This document shows positions 1 through 8,662 of a stretch of DNA of 21,401 nt, in pieces. Positions within the stretch are counted from its first letter, which is position 1. Every line of letters starts with the position of its first letter. The translations under genes and the position numbers were made by a program. The stretch is taken from positions 1 to 21,401 of the forward strand of contig DRQI01000501.1 in assembly GCA_011330545.1 (NCBI GenBank), in the 5' to 3' direction. The notes under the pieces were generated by a model. The model had not been told where the DNA came from and made no database searches. It was given only the letters and a program-made list of their open reading frames with translations. This DNA comes from Flavobacteriia bacterium (lineage in GTDB: Bacteria; Bacteroidota; Bacteroidia; Flavobacteriales; Flavobacteriaceae).

Positions 1-443
1 ATTAAATTTCCAAATTCAAATTCGGCAACTTTAGTCTTTTCATCCCTGATTGATTGTACTTTAAAATAGGAGGAAAGGGCATTGACGGCTTTGGTGCCTA
101 CCCCATTTAAACCGACTGATTTTTTAAAGGCTTTTGAGTCGTATTTGCCACCGGTATTCATTTTAGAAACCACATCAACCACTTTTCCTAATGGAATGCC
201 GCGGCCGTAATCGCGAATGGTTACCGTTTTGTCTTTTACCGAAATTTCGATGGTCTTGCCGGCACCCATTACATATTCGTCAATTGAATTGTCAATCACT
301 TCTTTGATGAGGATGTAAATGCCATCATCTGGCGATGAGCCGTCACCTAATTTGCCGATGTACATTCCCGGACGCATCCTAATATGCTCTTTCCAATCGA
401 GCGAACGGATATTATCTTCTGTATATGTTACCTGTTTTGCCAT
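1..443 (-). CDS. parE: DNA topoisomerase IV subunit B, N-terminal part (cut by window edge)
   Basis: This is the 5' part of a type IIA topoisomerase ATPase subunit; 147 codons are visible and the gene continues beyond the left edge. ParE pairs with ParC to decatenate replicated chromosomes using ATP. Visible GHKL ATPase motifs are RMRPGMYIG (residues 22-30), the N-box [10 protein letters not shown] with E48 and N52, RDYGRGIP with Mg/ATP-binding D78, and the glycine-rich lid [14 protein letters not shown] (111-124). The stretch [19 protein letters not shown] is typical of Bacteroidota ParE and differs from GyrB, which usually reads as a histidine-rich LHHLVYEVVDN here. The ATG at 443 is chosen because [17 protein letters not shown] matches the family N-terminus. 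It is divergent from pssA. No clear promoter was seen in the 444-597 gap. I am confident of the family and fairly confident of ParE over GyrB. Confidence 0.93.
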   Translation of the reverse strand, partial: MAKQVTYTEDNIRSLDWKEHIRMRPGMYIGKLGDGSSPDDGIYILIKEVIDNSIDEYVMGAGKTIEISVKDKTVTIRDYGRGIPLGKVVDVVSKMNTGGKYDSKAFKKSVGLNGVGTKAVNALSSYFKVQSIRDEKTKVAEFEFGNL

Positions 444-621
444 TAAAACCAATAAAATTTGCGAAAATGCTAAAGTAATACTTCGTACTAAAAAATGAAA
501 AGGTATCCGAAGAATTTATTAACATAGAAATGAAAAGGGTGAAAATTAAAAATTTAAGATTAAAATTTAGAATACGAATAACCAATTATTTCATTAAATT
601 TACAGCAATTTTAAATTCAGA

Positions 622-1404
622 ATTATCAAAAAACACATTCCCAACCTCATTACGTTGGCAAACCTGTTAGCGGGTATCATTGCGATTATGCTAGCTGTAA
701 AAGGCCAGTTGGTAGGAGCCGCCCTTTTTGTATTAATCGGAATTATCTTCGATTTTTTTGACGGATTTGTTGCCAGGTTACTCAACGTTCAAGGCGAATT
801 GGGCAAACAACTCGATTCATTGGCAGATATGGTCACTTCGGGGATTGTACCCGGTATTGTAATGTATCAATTGTTTGAAAGAGCCTTACATCAAAGTTGG
901 ATGGACGGATTATCATGCGAAATTGGCAATTGGTCTGTTTTTGAAGAAACCGATACTATGCTTTGGGCCGGATTTAGAATCCATCCCTTACCTTTTTTAG
1001 GATTGCTACTGTCTTTAGCCGCGGCCTACAGGCTGGCAACATTCAATATTGATGAACGGCAAACGTCATCATTTATAGGCTTGCCAACCCCTTCTATGAC
1101 CTTAGTGGTACTGTCATTGCCAATGATATTGGCGTATAGTGATAATGAATTTGCCAAGAGTTTGATTTTAAATAATTATGTATTGGCAGCTATTACTATT
1201 GTACTAAGCGTTTTAATGAATGTTTCCATTCCGCTTTTTGCACTGAAATTCAACAGTTTTTCAGTTAAAAATAATGCTATTGAAATTATTTTTATATTGA
1301 TATCTATCGTTTTATTGCTTACCTTACAATTTGTTGCCATCCCGCTGATAATAACACTTTATATTGTATTATCACTACTGAAAAATAGTATTGCCAAAGG
1401 TTAA
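622..1404 (+). CDS. pssA: CDP-diacylglycerol--serine O-phosphatidyltransferase, probable non-canonical start
   Basis: This integral membrane enzyme transfers a phosphatidyl group from CDP-diacylglycerol to serine, the first step towards phosphatidylethanolamine. The CDP-alcohol phosphotransferase signature is complete: D44, D47-G48, A51-R52, G61, D65 and D69, counted from position 622. About seven or eight hydrophobic segments are visible. The start is a problem. The first ATG/GTG/TTG in this frame is TTG at 655, but the codons before it read IIKKHIPNLIT, the usual family N-terminus. The frame is open only back to a TAA at 595-597. ATT at 622 (260 aa) or ATC at 625 gives a family-length protein with MIKKHIPNLIT or MKKHIPNLIT. 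Starting at 655 (249 aa) would remove conserved residues. An upstream sequencing or indel error is the other explanation. Function is secure; the exact start is inference. Confidence 0.88.
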   Translation: MIKKHIPNLITLANLLAGIIAIMLAVKGQLVGAALFVLIGIIFDFFDGFVARLLNVQGELGKQLDSLADMVTSGIVPGIVMYQLFERALHQSWMDGLSCEIGNWSVFEETDTMLWAGFRIHPLPFLGLLLSLAAAYRLATFNIDERQTSSFIGLPTPSMTLVVLSLPMILAYSDNEFAKSLILNNYVLAAITIVLSVLMNVSIPLFALKFNSFSVKNNAIEIIFILISIVLLLTLQFVAIPLIITLYIVLSLLKNSIAKG

Positions 1405-1661
1405 TTTATTGTATCATTTTACTTCTCGGCCAAGCCCTTATAGGTTTATTACTAATAAAAAGTATGAGTATCTACTCGTTTGAATACTAAATATAGATGT
1501 ATTACTAATTTTTTAAATCGCATTTTCTTTTTCTGTTTCTTATTGATATTCAGTAATATACAAACATCGCTAAATTAAATTACAGTAGAAAAAATACCTT
1601 TTGTGTTAATATATATATACTAAAATAACTAATTGCACGTTTTATTCAAGCAATCTGCTAA

Positions 1662-4600
1662 ATGCTTGTCTTTATGAAATCAACCCAAACATCACAAAAG
1701 TGCAATTTTGTTTATATCACACTTTTATTATTATTTGCACTGTTATTTTCTTCCCTATTGACAAACGCCCAAACTACCGTACCTTTTGTAAAACGGTATG
1801 AAACGCAAGGTATTAATGGTGATTTAACCATTATTGGTAATTCTATTTTAGGAGATACCAGTGATACTCCGTACAACGGCACTACCCAAAATAACTTTAT
1901 CGATATGGTTTTTGTAGATATTGATAATGACCCAAATACGCTCAATTCGAGTAGTGCAAACTTTACTACCGATATGTGTAACCGGGTAGTATATGCCGGA
2001 TTGTATTGGGGAGCTGTGGCAGGGCCCACAACACTGCCATCAACACCGCCTTCGCTTGAAAATGAAGTAAAATTTAAAATACCCGGAGGTGCTTATCAAA
2101 TTATAACTGCCGATACAAATCTCGATTTGATATATTATAAAGATGTAACCAGTATTGTAACTGCCAATACAAATCCGTCAGGAGACTATTTTGTGGCAGA
2201 CATCAATACTTCTGAAGGAGCGAGCTCTGCTGCAGGATGGTCATTGGTAATAGTATATGAAGACCCTTCACAACCGCGTAAGTATATTTCTACTTTTGAT
2301 GGTTTTTCGGCAGTGAGAAATTCACCCAATAATGTGGTAGATTTTAGCTATTCAGGTTTTGTAACTCCACCATCGGGCCCTGTTGAAGGTAGAGTAGGCG
2401 TAGCTGCTTTGGAAGGAGATTTAGGATGGTTTGGCGACCAAATGCTCTTTAAAGCAGATAACAATGCAACTTTTACAGCCTTATCGGATGCTGAGAATGA
2501 CGTCGATAACTTTTTTAATAGTAAAATTACCGAAAACGGTGCACAAGTAACCAATCGTAATTTAAACAGTACCAATACATTAGGATGGGACCAAAAACTA
2601 TTAGACCTAACAGCACTAAATGCCGGAAATACACTCATCGGAAATAATGAAACCGGAGCAACCGTAAGAGTAACAAACAATGTTGGCGGCGACTGGATAT
2701 ATACATTTTTAAACACTTTTGCCATCAATATCATCGAACCCGTAATTCAAGTATTGACCAGTGTAGAAGACACCAACGGAAATCAAATTACCTTAAATTC
2801 GCCTGTACAATTAGGGGCTACGGTTTGGTATAATATCAATTTTCAAAATATAGGAACCGACAATGCGCAGAATACGGTAATTTTAAATACGTTGCCCATT
2901 AATGTGACGCTTGACCAGGCTTCAATAATAGTACCGGCAGGGGTAACTTATACCTTCAACAGTGCCACGAGGCAATTGCAGTTTACTATCGACAATTCAT
3001 TAGTCTTAAGAGAATCAGACCCGGGCAATGCCGCATATGATATTAGATATCAGGTAACCGCATCGAATGATTGTTTTGATTATACCGATGCCTGTACAAA
3101 TTTATTAGAAAACTTTATTGAGTCTAGTTATGACGGTGAGACTTCAGGCCAAAACGTTTCGGGCCAACCCGGATTGAATGGTATCAATGGTTGTGGTTTA
3201 GGGAGTGTTGGTTCTATGGACTTGTTTGTAGACACAAGCTCATGTAATTTTGACAGTACCGAAATGTTTTGTAATAATACCTTGACCATTTCTGGCCATG
3301 ACGGATACAATACCTATGAGTGGGTAGACCAAAATAATAACCCTATAGGCAATACACAAACTATTGATGTAAATGGTCCCGGTGTATATACGGTGACTCA
3401 AACCAGAACAGGTTGTTCTGTAACTACGCGAGTGATAACCGTATTAGGATTAGCGTATACTACTACACCAACAGATGCTTTGTGTAAAGACAGTGCAGAT
3501 GGTAAAATAAATATTGAAGTAACCGATACAGCCCCTACATTTACGTATGAGTTATCACAAGGAGGGACAGTATTGTCAACTTTCGGGCCTACCGCAAATA
3601 AAAACCACGAGTTTTCAGGGTTAGATATCGGTAATTATACTGTTAAAGTTACTAATTCTGACGGATGTTTTGATATTCAAACTACAACTATTAATGAACC
3701 CACCTTGTTACAGGCTACCAATACTGTTTTAGATAATATTATGCCATGTAATGGCAACTTATTGAGCGGTAGGATAGAAGTAAATGCTACCGGAGGTACT
3801 GTGGGGTATGAATACAGTATGGATAACGGAGCGTTTCAAACCGATAATGTTTTTGAAACTACTGCCGAAGGAAATCATGTAATTACCGTACGCGATGCCA
3901 ATGGATGTACAACCACTACCACGGCTACTATCAATTTTGACGAAGAAATTGCGTATAACCTTACCAAAGAAGATGTTGTTTGTTATGGTGATTCTGACGG
4001 GTCAATAACGGTTAACGTTACCCAAAATACTGCAGGCAATACTCTTTCATATAGTATTGACGGCGGTACGACATTTCAAGCATCGCCAACGTTTACAGGT
4101 TTGACGAAAGGAGATTATCAAGTCATCATCCGTAAAGTAAAAGGGGTAAATACATGCGAAACCACAGAATCAATGACTATTGACCAATTGATATTTTTAG
4201 AATTTGCCGTTGACTCAGGTTTTGATTGTGAAGGGTCTAGAAATCAAATTATAGCTTCAGTAGCCAGTGAATTTGCAAATCAAGTTGAATACAGTTTAGA
4301 TGGCGGAGCCTTTCAAACCTCAAATGTTTTTGATGACGTTTCTGATGGAGACCATACGGTTTCAGTAAGAAATACCACTAACGGATGTACAGAACCGCCT
4401 ATCACGGTAACGGTAGCTGCTTATACACCGGTTAGTTTCGATGTAGCGTTAAATACGGGCTCATTGGTAGAATATGTTATAAATGCAGTAGATGGCGAAC
4501 CTGACTATGAATATGCCATGCTTAAAAATCCGCAAAACGGCACATCGGAAGTTAGTGATGAAGATTTTGTACCAACAAATGCTTTTACCATCTCGGGTGC

Positions 4601-4937
4601 AGGGTTCTATACGTTTTATGTAAGAGATGCACGCGGATGTATTGTAGAAAAAATTATAGAAATTAAAGATATAGAAATTCCGAATTTCTTTACGCCTGAC
4701 GGCGACGGAATCAATGATACATGGTATCCAAGAAATATAGAAATATACCCTAATATTACCGTAAGTATTTTTGACAGATACCAACGTTTGTTAGGTAGTT
4801 TTAAAGGAAATCAAGCCTCTTGGAATGGGCATTATAAGAATAAATTATTACCCTCAGGTGATTATTGGTATATCGTTAAGTTGAATGAACCGGGCGATGA
4901 CAGAGTATTTAAAGGCAATTTCACACTGTACAGATAA
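1662..4937 (+). CDS. Secreted SprB-type repeat adhesin with type B T9SS C-terminal domain
   Basis: This is a 1091-residue cell-surface or secreted protein. An ATG at 1674 (residue 5) gives an equally good signal peptide, with hydrophobic LLLLFALLFSSLL and cleavage near NAQ-TT (about residue 37). Residues ~40-359 are a beta-rich region with AGLYWGA near 112 and GWSLVIVYED, of the kind that often precedes DUF11 domains in flavobacteria. A DUF11-like domain (~360-505) follows, then an Ig-like segment (~540-596). Five consecutive SprB-like units of about 80 residues lie at ~597-679, 680-760, 761-845, 846-922 and 923-1003. Several begin with a Cys-rich 'C..D/G..G.I' strand and end in 'DG/NGC'. The last ~87 residues (IPNFFTPDGDGINDTW to GNFTLYR) are a gliding-motility-associated, type B C-terminal domain, which directs export by the type IX system. 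The next gene, 21 bp on, encodes a PorP/SprF protein, the usual partner for type B cargo. The specific ligand is unknown. Confidence 0.88.
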   Translation: MLVFMKSTQTSQKCNFVYITLLLLFALLFSSLLTNAQTTVPFVKRYETQGINGDLTIIGNSILGDTSDTPYNGTTQNNFIDMVFVDIDNDPNTLNSSSANFTTDMCNRVVYAGLYWGAVAGPTTLPSTPPSLENEVKFKIPGGAYQIITADTNLDLIYYKDVTSIVTANTNPSGDYFVADINTSEGASSAAGWSLVIVYEDPSQPRKYISTFDGFSAVRNSPNNVVDFSYSGFVTPPSGPVEGRVGVAALEGDLGWFGDQMLFKADNNATFTALSDAENDVDNFFNSKITENGAQVTNRNLNSTNTLGWDQKLLDLTALNAGNTLIGNNETGATVRVTNNVGGDWIYTFLNTFAINIIEPVIQVLTSVEDTNGNQITLNSPVQLGATVWYNINFQNIGTDNAQNTVILNTLPINVTLDQASIIVPAGVTYTFNSATRQLQFTIDNSLVLRESDPGNAAYDIRYQVTASNDCFDYTDACTNLLENFIESSYDGETSGQNVSGQPGLNGINGCGLGSVGSMDLFVDTSSCNFDSTEMFCNNTLTISGHDGYNTYEWVDQNNNPIGNTQTIDVNGPGVYTVTQTRTGCSVTTRVITVLGLAYTTTPTDALCKDSADGKINIEVTDTAPTFTYELSQGGTVLSTFGPTANKNHEFSGLDIGNYTVKVTNSDGCFDIQTTTINEPTLLQATNTVLDNIMPCNGNLLSGRIEVNATGGTVGYEYSMDNGAFQTDNVFETTAEGNHVITVRDANGCTTTTTATINFDEEIAYNLTKEDVVCYGDSDGSITVNVTQNTAGNTLSYSIDGGTTFQASPTFTGLTKGDYQVIIRKVKGVNTCETTESMTIDQLIFLEFAVDSGFDCEGSRNQIIASVASEFANQVEYSLDGGAFQTSNVFDDVSDGDHTVSVRNTTNGCTEPPITVTVAAYTPVSFDVALNTGSLVEYVINAVDGEPDYEYAMLKNPQNGTSEVSDEDFVPTNAFTISGAGFYTFYVRDARGCIVEKIIEIKDIEIPNFFTPDGDGINDTWYPRNIEIYPNITVSIFDRYQRLLGSFKGNQASWNGHYKNKLLPSGDYWYIVKLNEPGDDRVFKGNFTLYR

Positions 4938-4958
4938 CCAAAACAACAACCCTACCCA

Positions 4959-5909
4959 ATGAAAAAGTTATTATTTATATCCATAGTTGCCCTCACAATG
5001 ATGGCACATTCGCAAGAGCTGAAACTTTCACCGTTTTCGCAGTACTTGGTAGAAAACCCCTTTGTAATCTCACCCGCTTATGCAGGTATTGATGATGTAC
5101 ATAAATTGCGTTTGAGTGGGGTAGCACAATGGCTCGGATTAAAAGACGCACCCAACACGCAAACATTGTCTTACGATACACGTTTTAGTGAAAAATCAGG
5201 TGCCGGTATTATTTTATACAACGATAAAAACGGAAATACGAAACAAATAGGAGTTCAATTATCGTATGCTTATCATTTGATTTTAAATGATTTAAACGAT
5301 CAATACCTTTCTTTCGGACTTTCGTATAAATTCAATCATTTTAAAATTGATACCGATAATTTCGACAATGGAAGCGGCCCGATAGACCCCAATATAGATG
5401 CCGGAAAATCAACTTCAAACCACAATTTTGAAGTAGGGTTTTTGTATCGGATAGAGCGCTATTTTATCAGTTTTAACGCCTCAAATATTTTGAATAAAAA
5501 TATTAAAATATTTGATGAGTCTGAGCCGGTAAAATTGAGGAATTACTACTTGTATACAGGATATACTTTCGAAAGTAAAAATGGCGATTACGAATATGAA
5601 CCTTCGTTATATTTAAAATATTTTGAAGGTGATGGCAGGTCTGTAACCGATATTAATTTTAAAGCGAGAAGATTGGTAGAAGAAGGGTATATCTGGGCAG
5701 GGATTTCAGCAAGGTTTATCAACGATCAAAGCTTCGAACCCGTGTCTATTTCGCCATTAATCGGCTATACAAAAAGAGATTTTTATGTAGGATATGGTTT
5801 TCAACTCAATATAAACGAGGCAAGTGCGTTTAATAGTAGTGGAACACATTTACTAACCCTAGGGTATAATTTTGCAAGCAATAGAAATGGCCCTAGTTGG
5901 TTTAGGTAA
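4959..5909 (+). CDS. PorP/SprF family type IX secretion membrane protein
   Basis: This 316-residue protein is probably an outer-membrane beta-barrel. The signal peptide MKKLLFISIVALTMMAHSQ ends near residue 19. The family N-terminal pattern follows: QYLVENPFVISPAYAG (28-43), then QWLGLKDAPNTQTLSYDT and SGAGIILYNDKNG. Alternating aromatic strands of barrel type continue to a short C-terminal tail. SprF-like proteins are encoded beside type B T9SS substrates and are needed for secretion or surface attachment of their own partner (known for SprB/SprF in Flavobacterium johnsoniae). Here the gap to the upstream adhesin is 21 bp and no terminator is seen between them, so co-transcription is likely. 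I infer that it serves the adhesin at 1662-4937. No T9SS core genes are in the window. Confidence 0.87.
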   Translation: MKKLLFISIVALTMMAHSQELKLSPFSQYLVENPFVISPAYAGIDDVHKLRLSGVAQWLGLKDAPNTQTLSYDTRFSEKSGAGIILYNDKNGNTKQIGVQLSYAYHLILNDLNDQYLSFGLSYKFNHFKIDTDNFDNGSGPIDPNIDAGKSTSNHNFEVGFLYRIERYFISFNASNILNKNIKIFDESEPVKLRNYYLYTGYTFESKNGDYEYEPSLYLKYFEGDGRSVTDINFKARRLVEEGYIWAGISARFINDQSFEPVSISPLIGYTKRDFYVGYGFQLNINEASAFNSSGTHLLTLGYNFASNRNGPSWFR

Positions 5910-5929
5910 AATAACAAGTTCTATGTTAA

Positions 5930-5951
5930 TTATTTGGGGGGAATCAAATAA
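5930..5951. other. Weak hairpin downstream of the porP/sprF-like gene
   Basis: TTATTTG (5930-5936) and CAAATAA (5945-5951) pair over an 8-nt loop containing five G. There is no T-run after it on the plus strand, so a terminator role is doubtful. It is noted as the only structure seen in the 116-bp gap before the next gene. Confidence 0.25.
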
Positions 5952-6025
5952 ATAATATCCATCAAAAAATTAAATGACGTAGAATTATAGTATAGTATTA
6001 ATCTGTCAAACAAAAATTTAGTATT

Positions 6026-6352
6026 ATGAAAAAATTACAAATTATAATTGCTATCGTTGGGTTTTTAGTATTTAGCATTCAAAGTACGTATGCCCAAAAA
6101 GAAACAAAGCCGCAAGAAAAAGTTTATAAAACTACTATTTCTAAAGCACCGCAAAAAGTAAAAGATGTGTTAAAGAATTATTCAGGATATGTTATTTCCA
6201 ATGCCGCAACTTTTACCAAAAAAAATAACGTTACCGTTTATAAAATACAGCTAACCAAGAGAAACTGGTCACACTTTATATACATTGATGAAACCGGTAA
6301 AGTTAAGGGGATTGACACAGGCGAACATTCAGGGAGTCTCAGTAGCCTGTGA
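6026..6352 (+). CDS. Small exported protein, PepSY-like / beta-lactamase-inhibitor-like fold suspected
   Basis: This is a 108-residue protein with a clear signal peptide (MKKLQIIIAIVGFLVFSIQSTYAQ, cleavage near residue 24), leaving about 84 mature residues. The mature part reads as helix (KAPQKVKDVLKNY) then strands (VTVYKIQLTKRNWSHFIYIDETGKVKGID). This layout resembles the short periplasmic PepSY-like proteins common in Bacteroidota ('...V...L...YPG...I..A......V.I...L........Y.D.DGKV'). No catalytic residues are apparent and the exact function is unknown. It lies 116 bp after the PorP/SprF-like gene, so it is probably a separate transcript. A strong hairpin terminator follows at 6384. The start is an ATG preceded by an AT-rich leader without a Shine-Dalgarno site. 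Confidence is good for a real exported protein and low for the fold. Confidence 0.75.
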   Translation: MKKLQIIIAIVGFLVFSIQSTYAQKETKPQEKVYKTTISKAPQKVKDVLKNYSGYVISNAATFTKKNNVTVYKIQLTKRNWSHFIYIDETGKVKGIDTGEHSGSLSSL

Positions 6353-6383
6353 GAATAAAGAAATTCAATAATTTCTAAACCTT

Positions 6384-6421
6384 AAAAAACAGTTGATAAT
6401 TTAATTATCAACTGTTTTTTT
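6384..6421. terminator. Bidirectional intrinsic terminator
   Basis: A perfect 16-bp inverted repeat: the left arm 6384-6399 (AAAAAACAGTTGATAA) pairs with 6405-6420 across a 5-nt loop. The A-tract on one side becomes the T-tract on the other, so it can terminate both the small plus-strand gene (stop at 6352) and the convergent minus-strand lptB operon (stop at 6487). Confidence 0.85.
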
Positions 6422-6486
6422 ATGCTTTTTTTCTTTTTGCCAAATTTGCTGCCCTATAGAAAAATTAACAGGTAAAAATGTATTAG

Positions 6487-7227
6487 CTAACTAAACTTTT
6501 TTGCTTTTTTCAATTCAAAACTTTCGCCTAAATAAACTTTACGTACCATTTCATCTTCGGCCAATTCTTGGGGTGTTCCTTCCTTTAAGATACCGCCTTC
6601 AAACATTAAGTAAGTTTTGTCGGTTATAGCCAGTGTTTCTTGTACATTATGGTCGGTAATCAATATACCAATATTCCTGTCTTTTAAATGTGCCACAATA
6701 CTTTGTATGTCTTCAACGGCAATAGGGTCAACCCCGGCAAAAGGCTCATCCAACAAAATAAATTTTGGGTCAGAGGCCAATGCCCTGGCAATTTCGGTAC
6801 GCCTGCGCTCGCCACCCGATAGTAAATCTCCCCTGTTTTTGCGTACATGCCCAAGGCTAAATTCTTCTATCAGCGATTCTAATTTTTCTTTTTGTTGTTT
6901 TTTTGACAAACTGGTAAATTGCAATACCGCCAAAATATTATCCTCTACCGATAATTTTCTAAAAACAGAGGCTTCCTGTGCCAAATAGCCGATACCTTTT
7001 TGGGCACGTTTATACATCGAATCACCTGTAATATCTTCATTGTCTAAAAATATCCTTCCTTCATTAGGGGCAATCATTCCTACAATCATATAAAAAGAAG
7101 TTGTTTTACCTGCCCCATTTGGGCCTAATAAGCCGATAATTTCTCCTTGTGATACTTGTAATGAAATTCCTTTGACAACTTTTCGATTGCCATATATTTT
7201 TTCGATATTTTCTGCTCTTAAAATCAT
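6487..7227 (-). CDS. lptB: LPS export ABC transporter ATP-binding protein LptB
   Basis: This is the cytoplasmic ATPase of the LptB2FG complex, which extracts lipopolysaccharide from the inner membrane and drives it to the outer membrane. The 246-residue length is normal for the family. All nucleotide-binding motifs are present: Walker [10 protein letters not shown] (35-43), Q-loop Q84 in YLAQE, signature LSGGERRR (136-143), Walker B FILLDEP ending at D160-E161, and switch H193 in TDHN. The ERRR version of the signature and the [16 protein letters not shown] stretch are typical of LptB rather than of other ABC ATPases. It is the last gene of a four-gene minus-strand operon, 7 bp after the DUF1801/YdeI-like gene. 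The operon also contains kdsD, which makes the Kdo precursor for LPS. It ends at the hairpin terminator at 6384-6421. Confidence 0.95.
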   Translation of the reverse strand: MILRAENIEKIYGNRKVVKGISLQVSQGEIIGLLGPNGAGKTTSFYMIVGMIAPNEGRIFLDNEDITGDSMYKRAQKGIGYLAQEASVFRKLSVEDNILAVLQFTSLSKKQQKEKLESLIEEFSLGHVRKNRGDLLSGGERRRTEIARALASDPKFILLDEPFAGVDPIAVEDIQSIVAHLKDRNIGILITDHNVQETLAITDKTYLMFEGGILKEGTPQELAEDEMVRKVYLGESFELKKAKKFS

Positions 7228-7234
7228 AATCGCT

Positions 7235-7822
7235 TTAACAATTTCTGTATTTATCGTTTAGCCCTTTATTTGTTAAAATCATAGGTGCAATTTTTTCTAA
7301 ACGGCTCAATTTGGTAGTTTCTCTTTTTGCATCGGCAATATACTCAGTAAATTCTCTTTTTTTTGTTAAAGTTAAGTTATTAAATGCGGCGGCCAATATT
7401 GAATCTTTATCTAAAACCGATTGTAGCGCAACAGGAACGATGAGTGGTTTTTTGGCCGGTTTTATATGCAAGCCTTTTTTACAGTTGTCAATAGCTTCGT
7501 TGACATACTGTAAAATTAGTTTTTTATCAATTGTAGCGCCATCGGTAAATTTCCATTGCCGCATAGCCTGTGTTTTTCTTTCTTGGGCATTGTGTAAAAC
7601 CTTATTGGTATCTTTGAGAAACACCCCTTGAAAAAACCAAATTCCACAATGCGATTTAAAAGAACCGATACCTACGACATTTTTACCATTAATAGTATAA
7701 GTAGGCATTCCCCATTTTACGGTTTCTTCGAGTTCAGTAGTTAAAAATAGTGCTCTAAACGTTTTCAGAAAATCCGAAAAATTAGCATGCCGGTCAATAT
7801 ATGCGTCTACAGTTGCATTCAT
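7235..7822 (-). CDS. DUF1801 / YdeI-family protein of unknown function
   Basis: This is a 195-residue soluble protein with no signal peptide. The N-terminal two thirds (about 15-115) read as a DUF1801 domain: [37 protein letters not shown]. The C-terminal part (about 140-190: [37 protein letters not shown]) matches the YdeI/OmpD-associated domain, whose 'R.FxxYIxxAKxxxTxxxRIxK' pattern is seen. Members have been linked loosely to stress or bacteriocin protection, but no biochemical role is established. It lies 23 bp after tatC and 7 bp before lptB, so it is very likely co-transcribed with them. Its presence between an export gene and an LPS transport gene may simply reflect an insertion in the operon. 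No catalytic motif is visible. Confidence 0.82.
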   Translation of the reverse strand: MNATVDAYIDRHANFSDFLKTFRALFLTTELEETVKWGMPTYTINGKNVVGIGSFKSHCGIWFFQGVFLKDTNKVLHNAQERKTQAMRQWKFTDGATIDKKLILQYVNEAIDNCKKGLHIKPAKKPLIVPVALQSVLDKDSILAAAFNNLTLTKKREFTEYIADAKRETTKLSRLEKIAPMILTNKGLNDKYRNC

Positions 7823-7845
7823 AATGGTAAAAATAGCGAAACTTT

Positions 7846-8661
7846 TTAAGTTGTTGCCTTTTCTTTTTTCTCTCTACGGATAATTATTTTTGAAATGGTA
7901 ATACTTGTTTCGTATAAAATTATCATTGGTATGGCTACGATAATTTGACTGATAATATCAGGAGGGGTAATCAGCGCGGCTAGGATGAGTACCAATACCA
8001 AAGCATATTTTCTGTATTTTCGTAAAAACTCGGGGGTTACCAAGCCCATTTTTGTCAAGAAGTAAATGATAATAGGCATTTCGAAAATTAATCCTGAAGA
8101 AAGTACCGAAGCCCTGAGTAATCCAATATAAGAGCTTAAATCAATATTGCTGCGAACTTCATCAGCTACCCTATATGTACCTAAAAAATTAATAGACAAT
8201 GGCGTAATAACATAATATCCGAACAGTATTCCTACAAAAAATAAAAATGATGAGATAATGATAAAACTTTTAGCGTTTTTACGTTCTTTAGGATAGAGTC
8301 CCGGCCTAATAAACTTCCATATCTCCCATAGGATATACGGAAATGCCAAAATAAACCCGGCAGTAATCGATGTCCAAATGTGAGCAGAAAATTGTCCGGC
8401 CATCGTCCTGCTTTGCACAATAAAAGGAATTTTATCAATACACAAACCATCGGTACCAAATTGTTGTGAGATTTTACAGAGGAAACGATAGGTAAAAAAA
8501 GAGGCGCTTTTAGGCAAGAAGATTATTTTTTCAAAAATAAACCCTTTCATCATAAAGGCTATCATTGCCGTGAGCAATACTGCTAGGGTTGACCTAATGA
8601 GTGTCCACCTCAATACTTCGAGATGGTCTAAAAACGACATTTCATTTTGATTCTTTGACAT
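7846..8661 (-). CDS. tatC: Twin-arginine translocase subunit TatC
   Basis: This is the polytopic inner-membrane receptor that recognises twin-arginine signal peptides and, with TatA, moves folded proteins across the membrane. The 271-residue protein begins with MSFLDHLEVLRWTLIRS, the conserved cytosolic N-terminus (E/DHL-x-ELR type). It carries FPYILWEIWKFIRPGLYPKERK after the second transmembrane segment, a stretch that includes a conserved glutamate. Six hydrophobic segments are visible. The loop between segments 1 and 2 is long (KSASFFTYRFLCKISQQFGTDGLCIDKIPF), as is usual in Bacteroidota. The start codon lies 1 bp past the kdsD stop codon, so the two genes are translationally close. No tatA gene is present in the window. 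A likely substrate, the SRRKFLK peptidase at 15088-15828, is in the same window. Confidence 0.95.
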   Translation of the reverse strand: MSKNQNEMSFLDHLEVLRWTLIRSTLAVLLTAMIAFMMKGFIFEKIIFLPKSASFFTYRFLCKISQQFGTDGLCIDKIPFIVQSRTMAGQFSAHIWTSITAGFILAFPYILWEIWKFIRPGLYPKERKNAKSFIIISSFLFFVGILFGYYVITPLSINFLGTYRVADEVRSNIDLSSYIGLLRASVLSSGLIFEMPIIIYFLTKMGLVTPEFLRKYRKYALVLVLILAALITPPDIISQIIVAIPMIILYETSITISKIIIRREKKEKATT

Positions 8662-8662
8662 T

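Noticed and set aside
530..670. 46-codon plus-strand ORF overlapping the start of pssA
   Set aside because: Its codons read as lysine/asparagine-rich translation of AT-rich DNA without a family pattern, and it overlaps a better supported gene. Kept only as a possible sign of a sequencing indel.
1461..1488. Nested inverted repeat (GAGTA-tc-TACTC inside AGTAT/ATACT) after pssA
   Set aside because: The inner loop is only 2 nt and no T-run follows, so a terminator or RNA element cannot be supported.
1595..1603. TACCTTTTG as a promoter -7 element for the adhesin gene
   Set aside because: It has one extra base relative to TAnnTTTG and no TTG at 17-23 bp upstream.
2348..2734. 128-codon ORF opposite the adhesin gene
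   Set aside because: Antisense shadow within a strongly supported coding region.
3450..4670. DNA-level tandem repeat within the adhesin gene
   Set aside because: The five SprB-like units are recognisable only at protein level; their DNA sequences are well diverged, so this is not a recent nucleotide repeat.
6617..6988. 123-codon ORF opposite lptB
   Set aside because: It is the antisense shadow of a fully supported LptB coding region.
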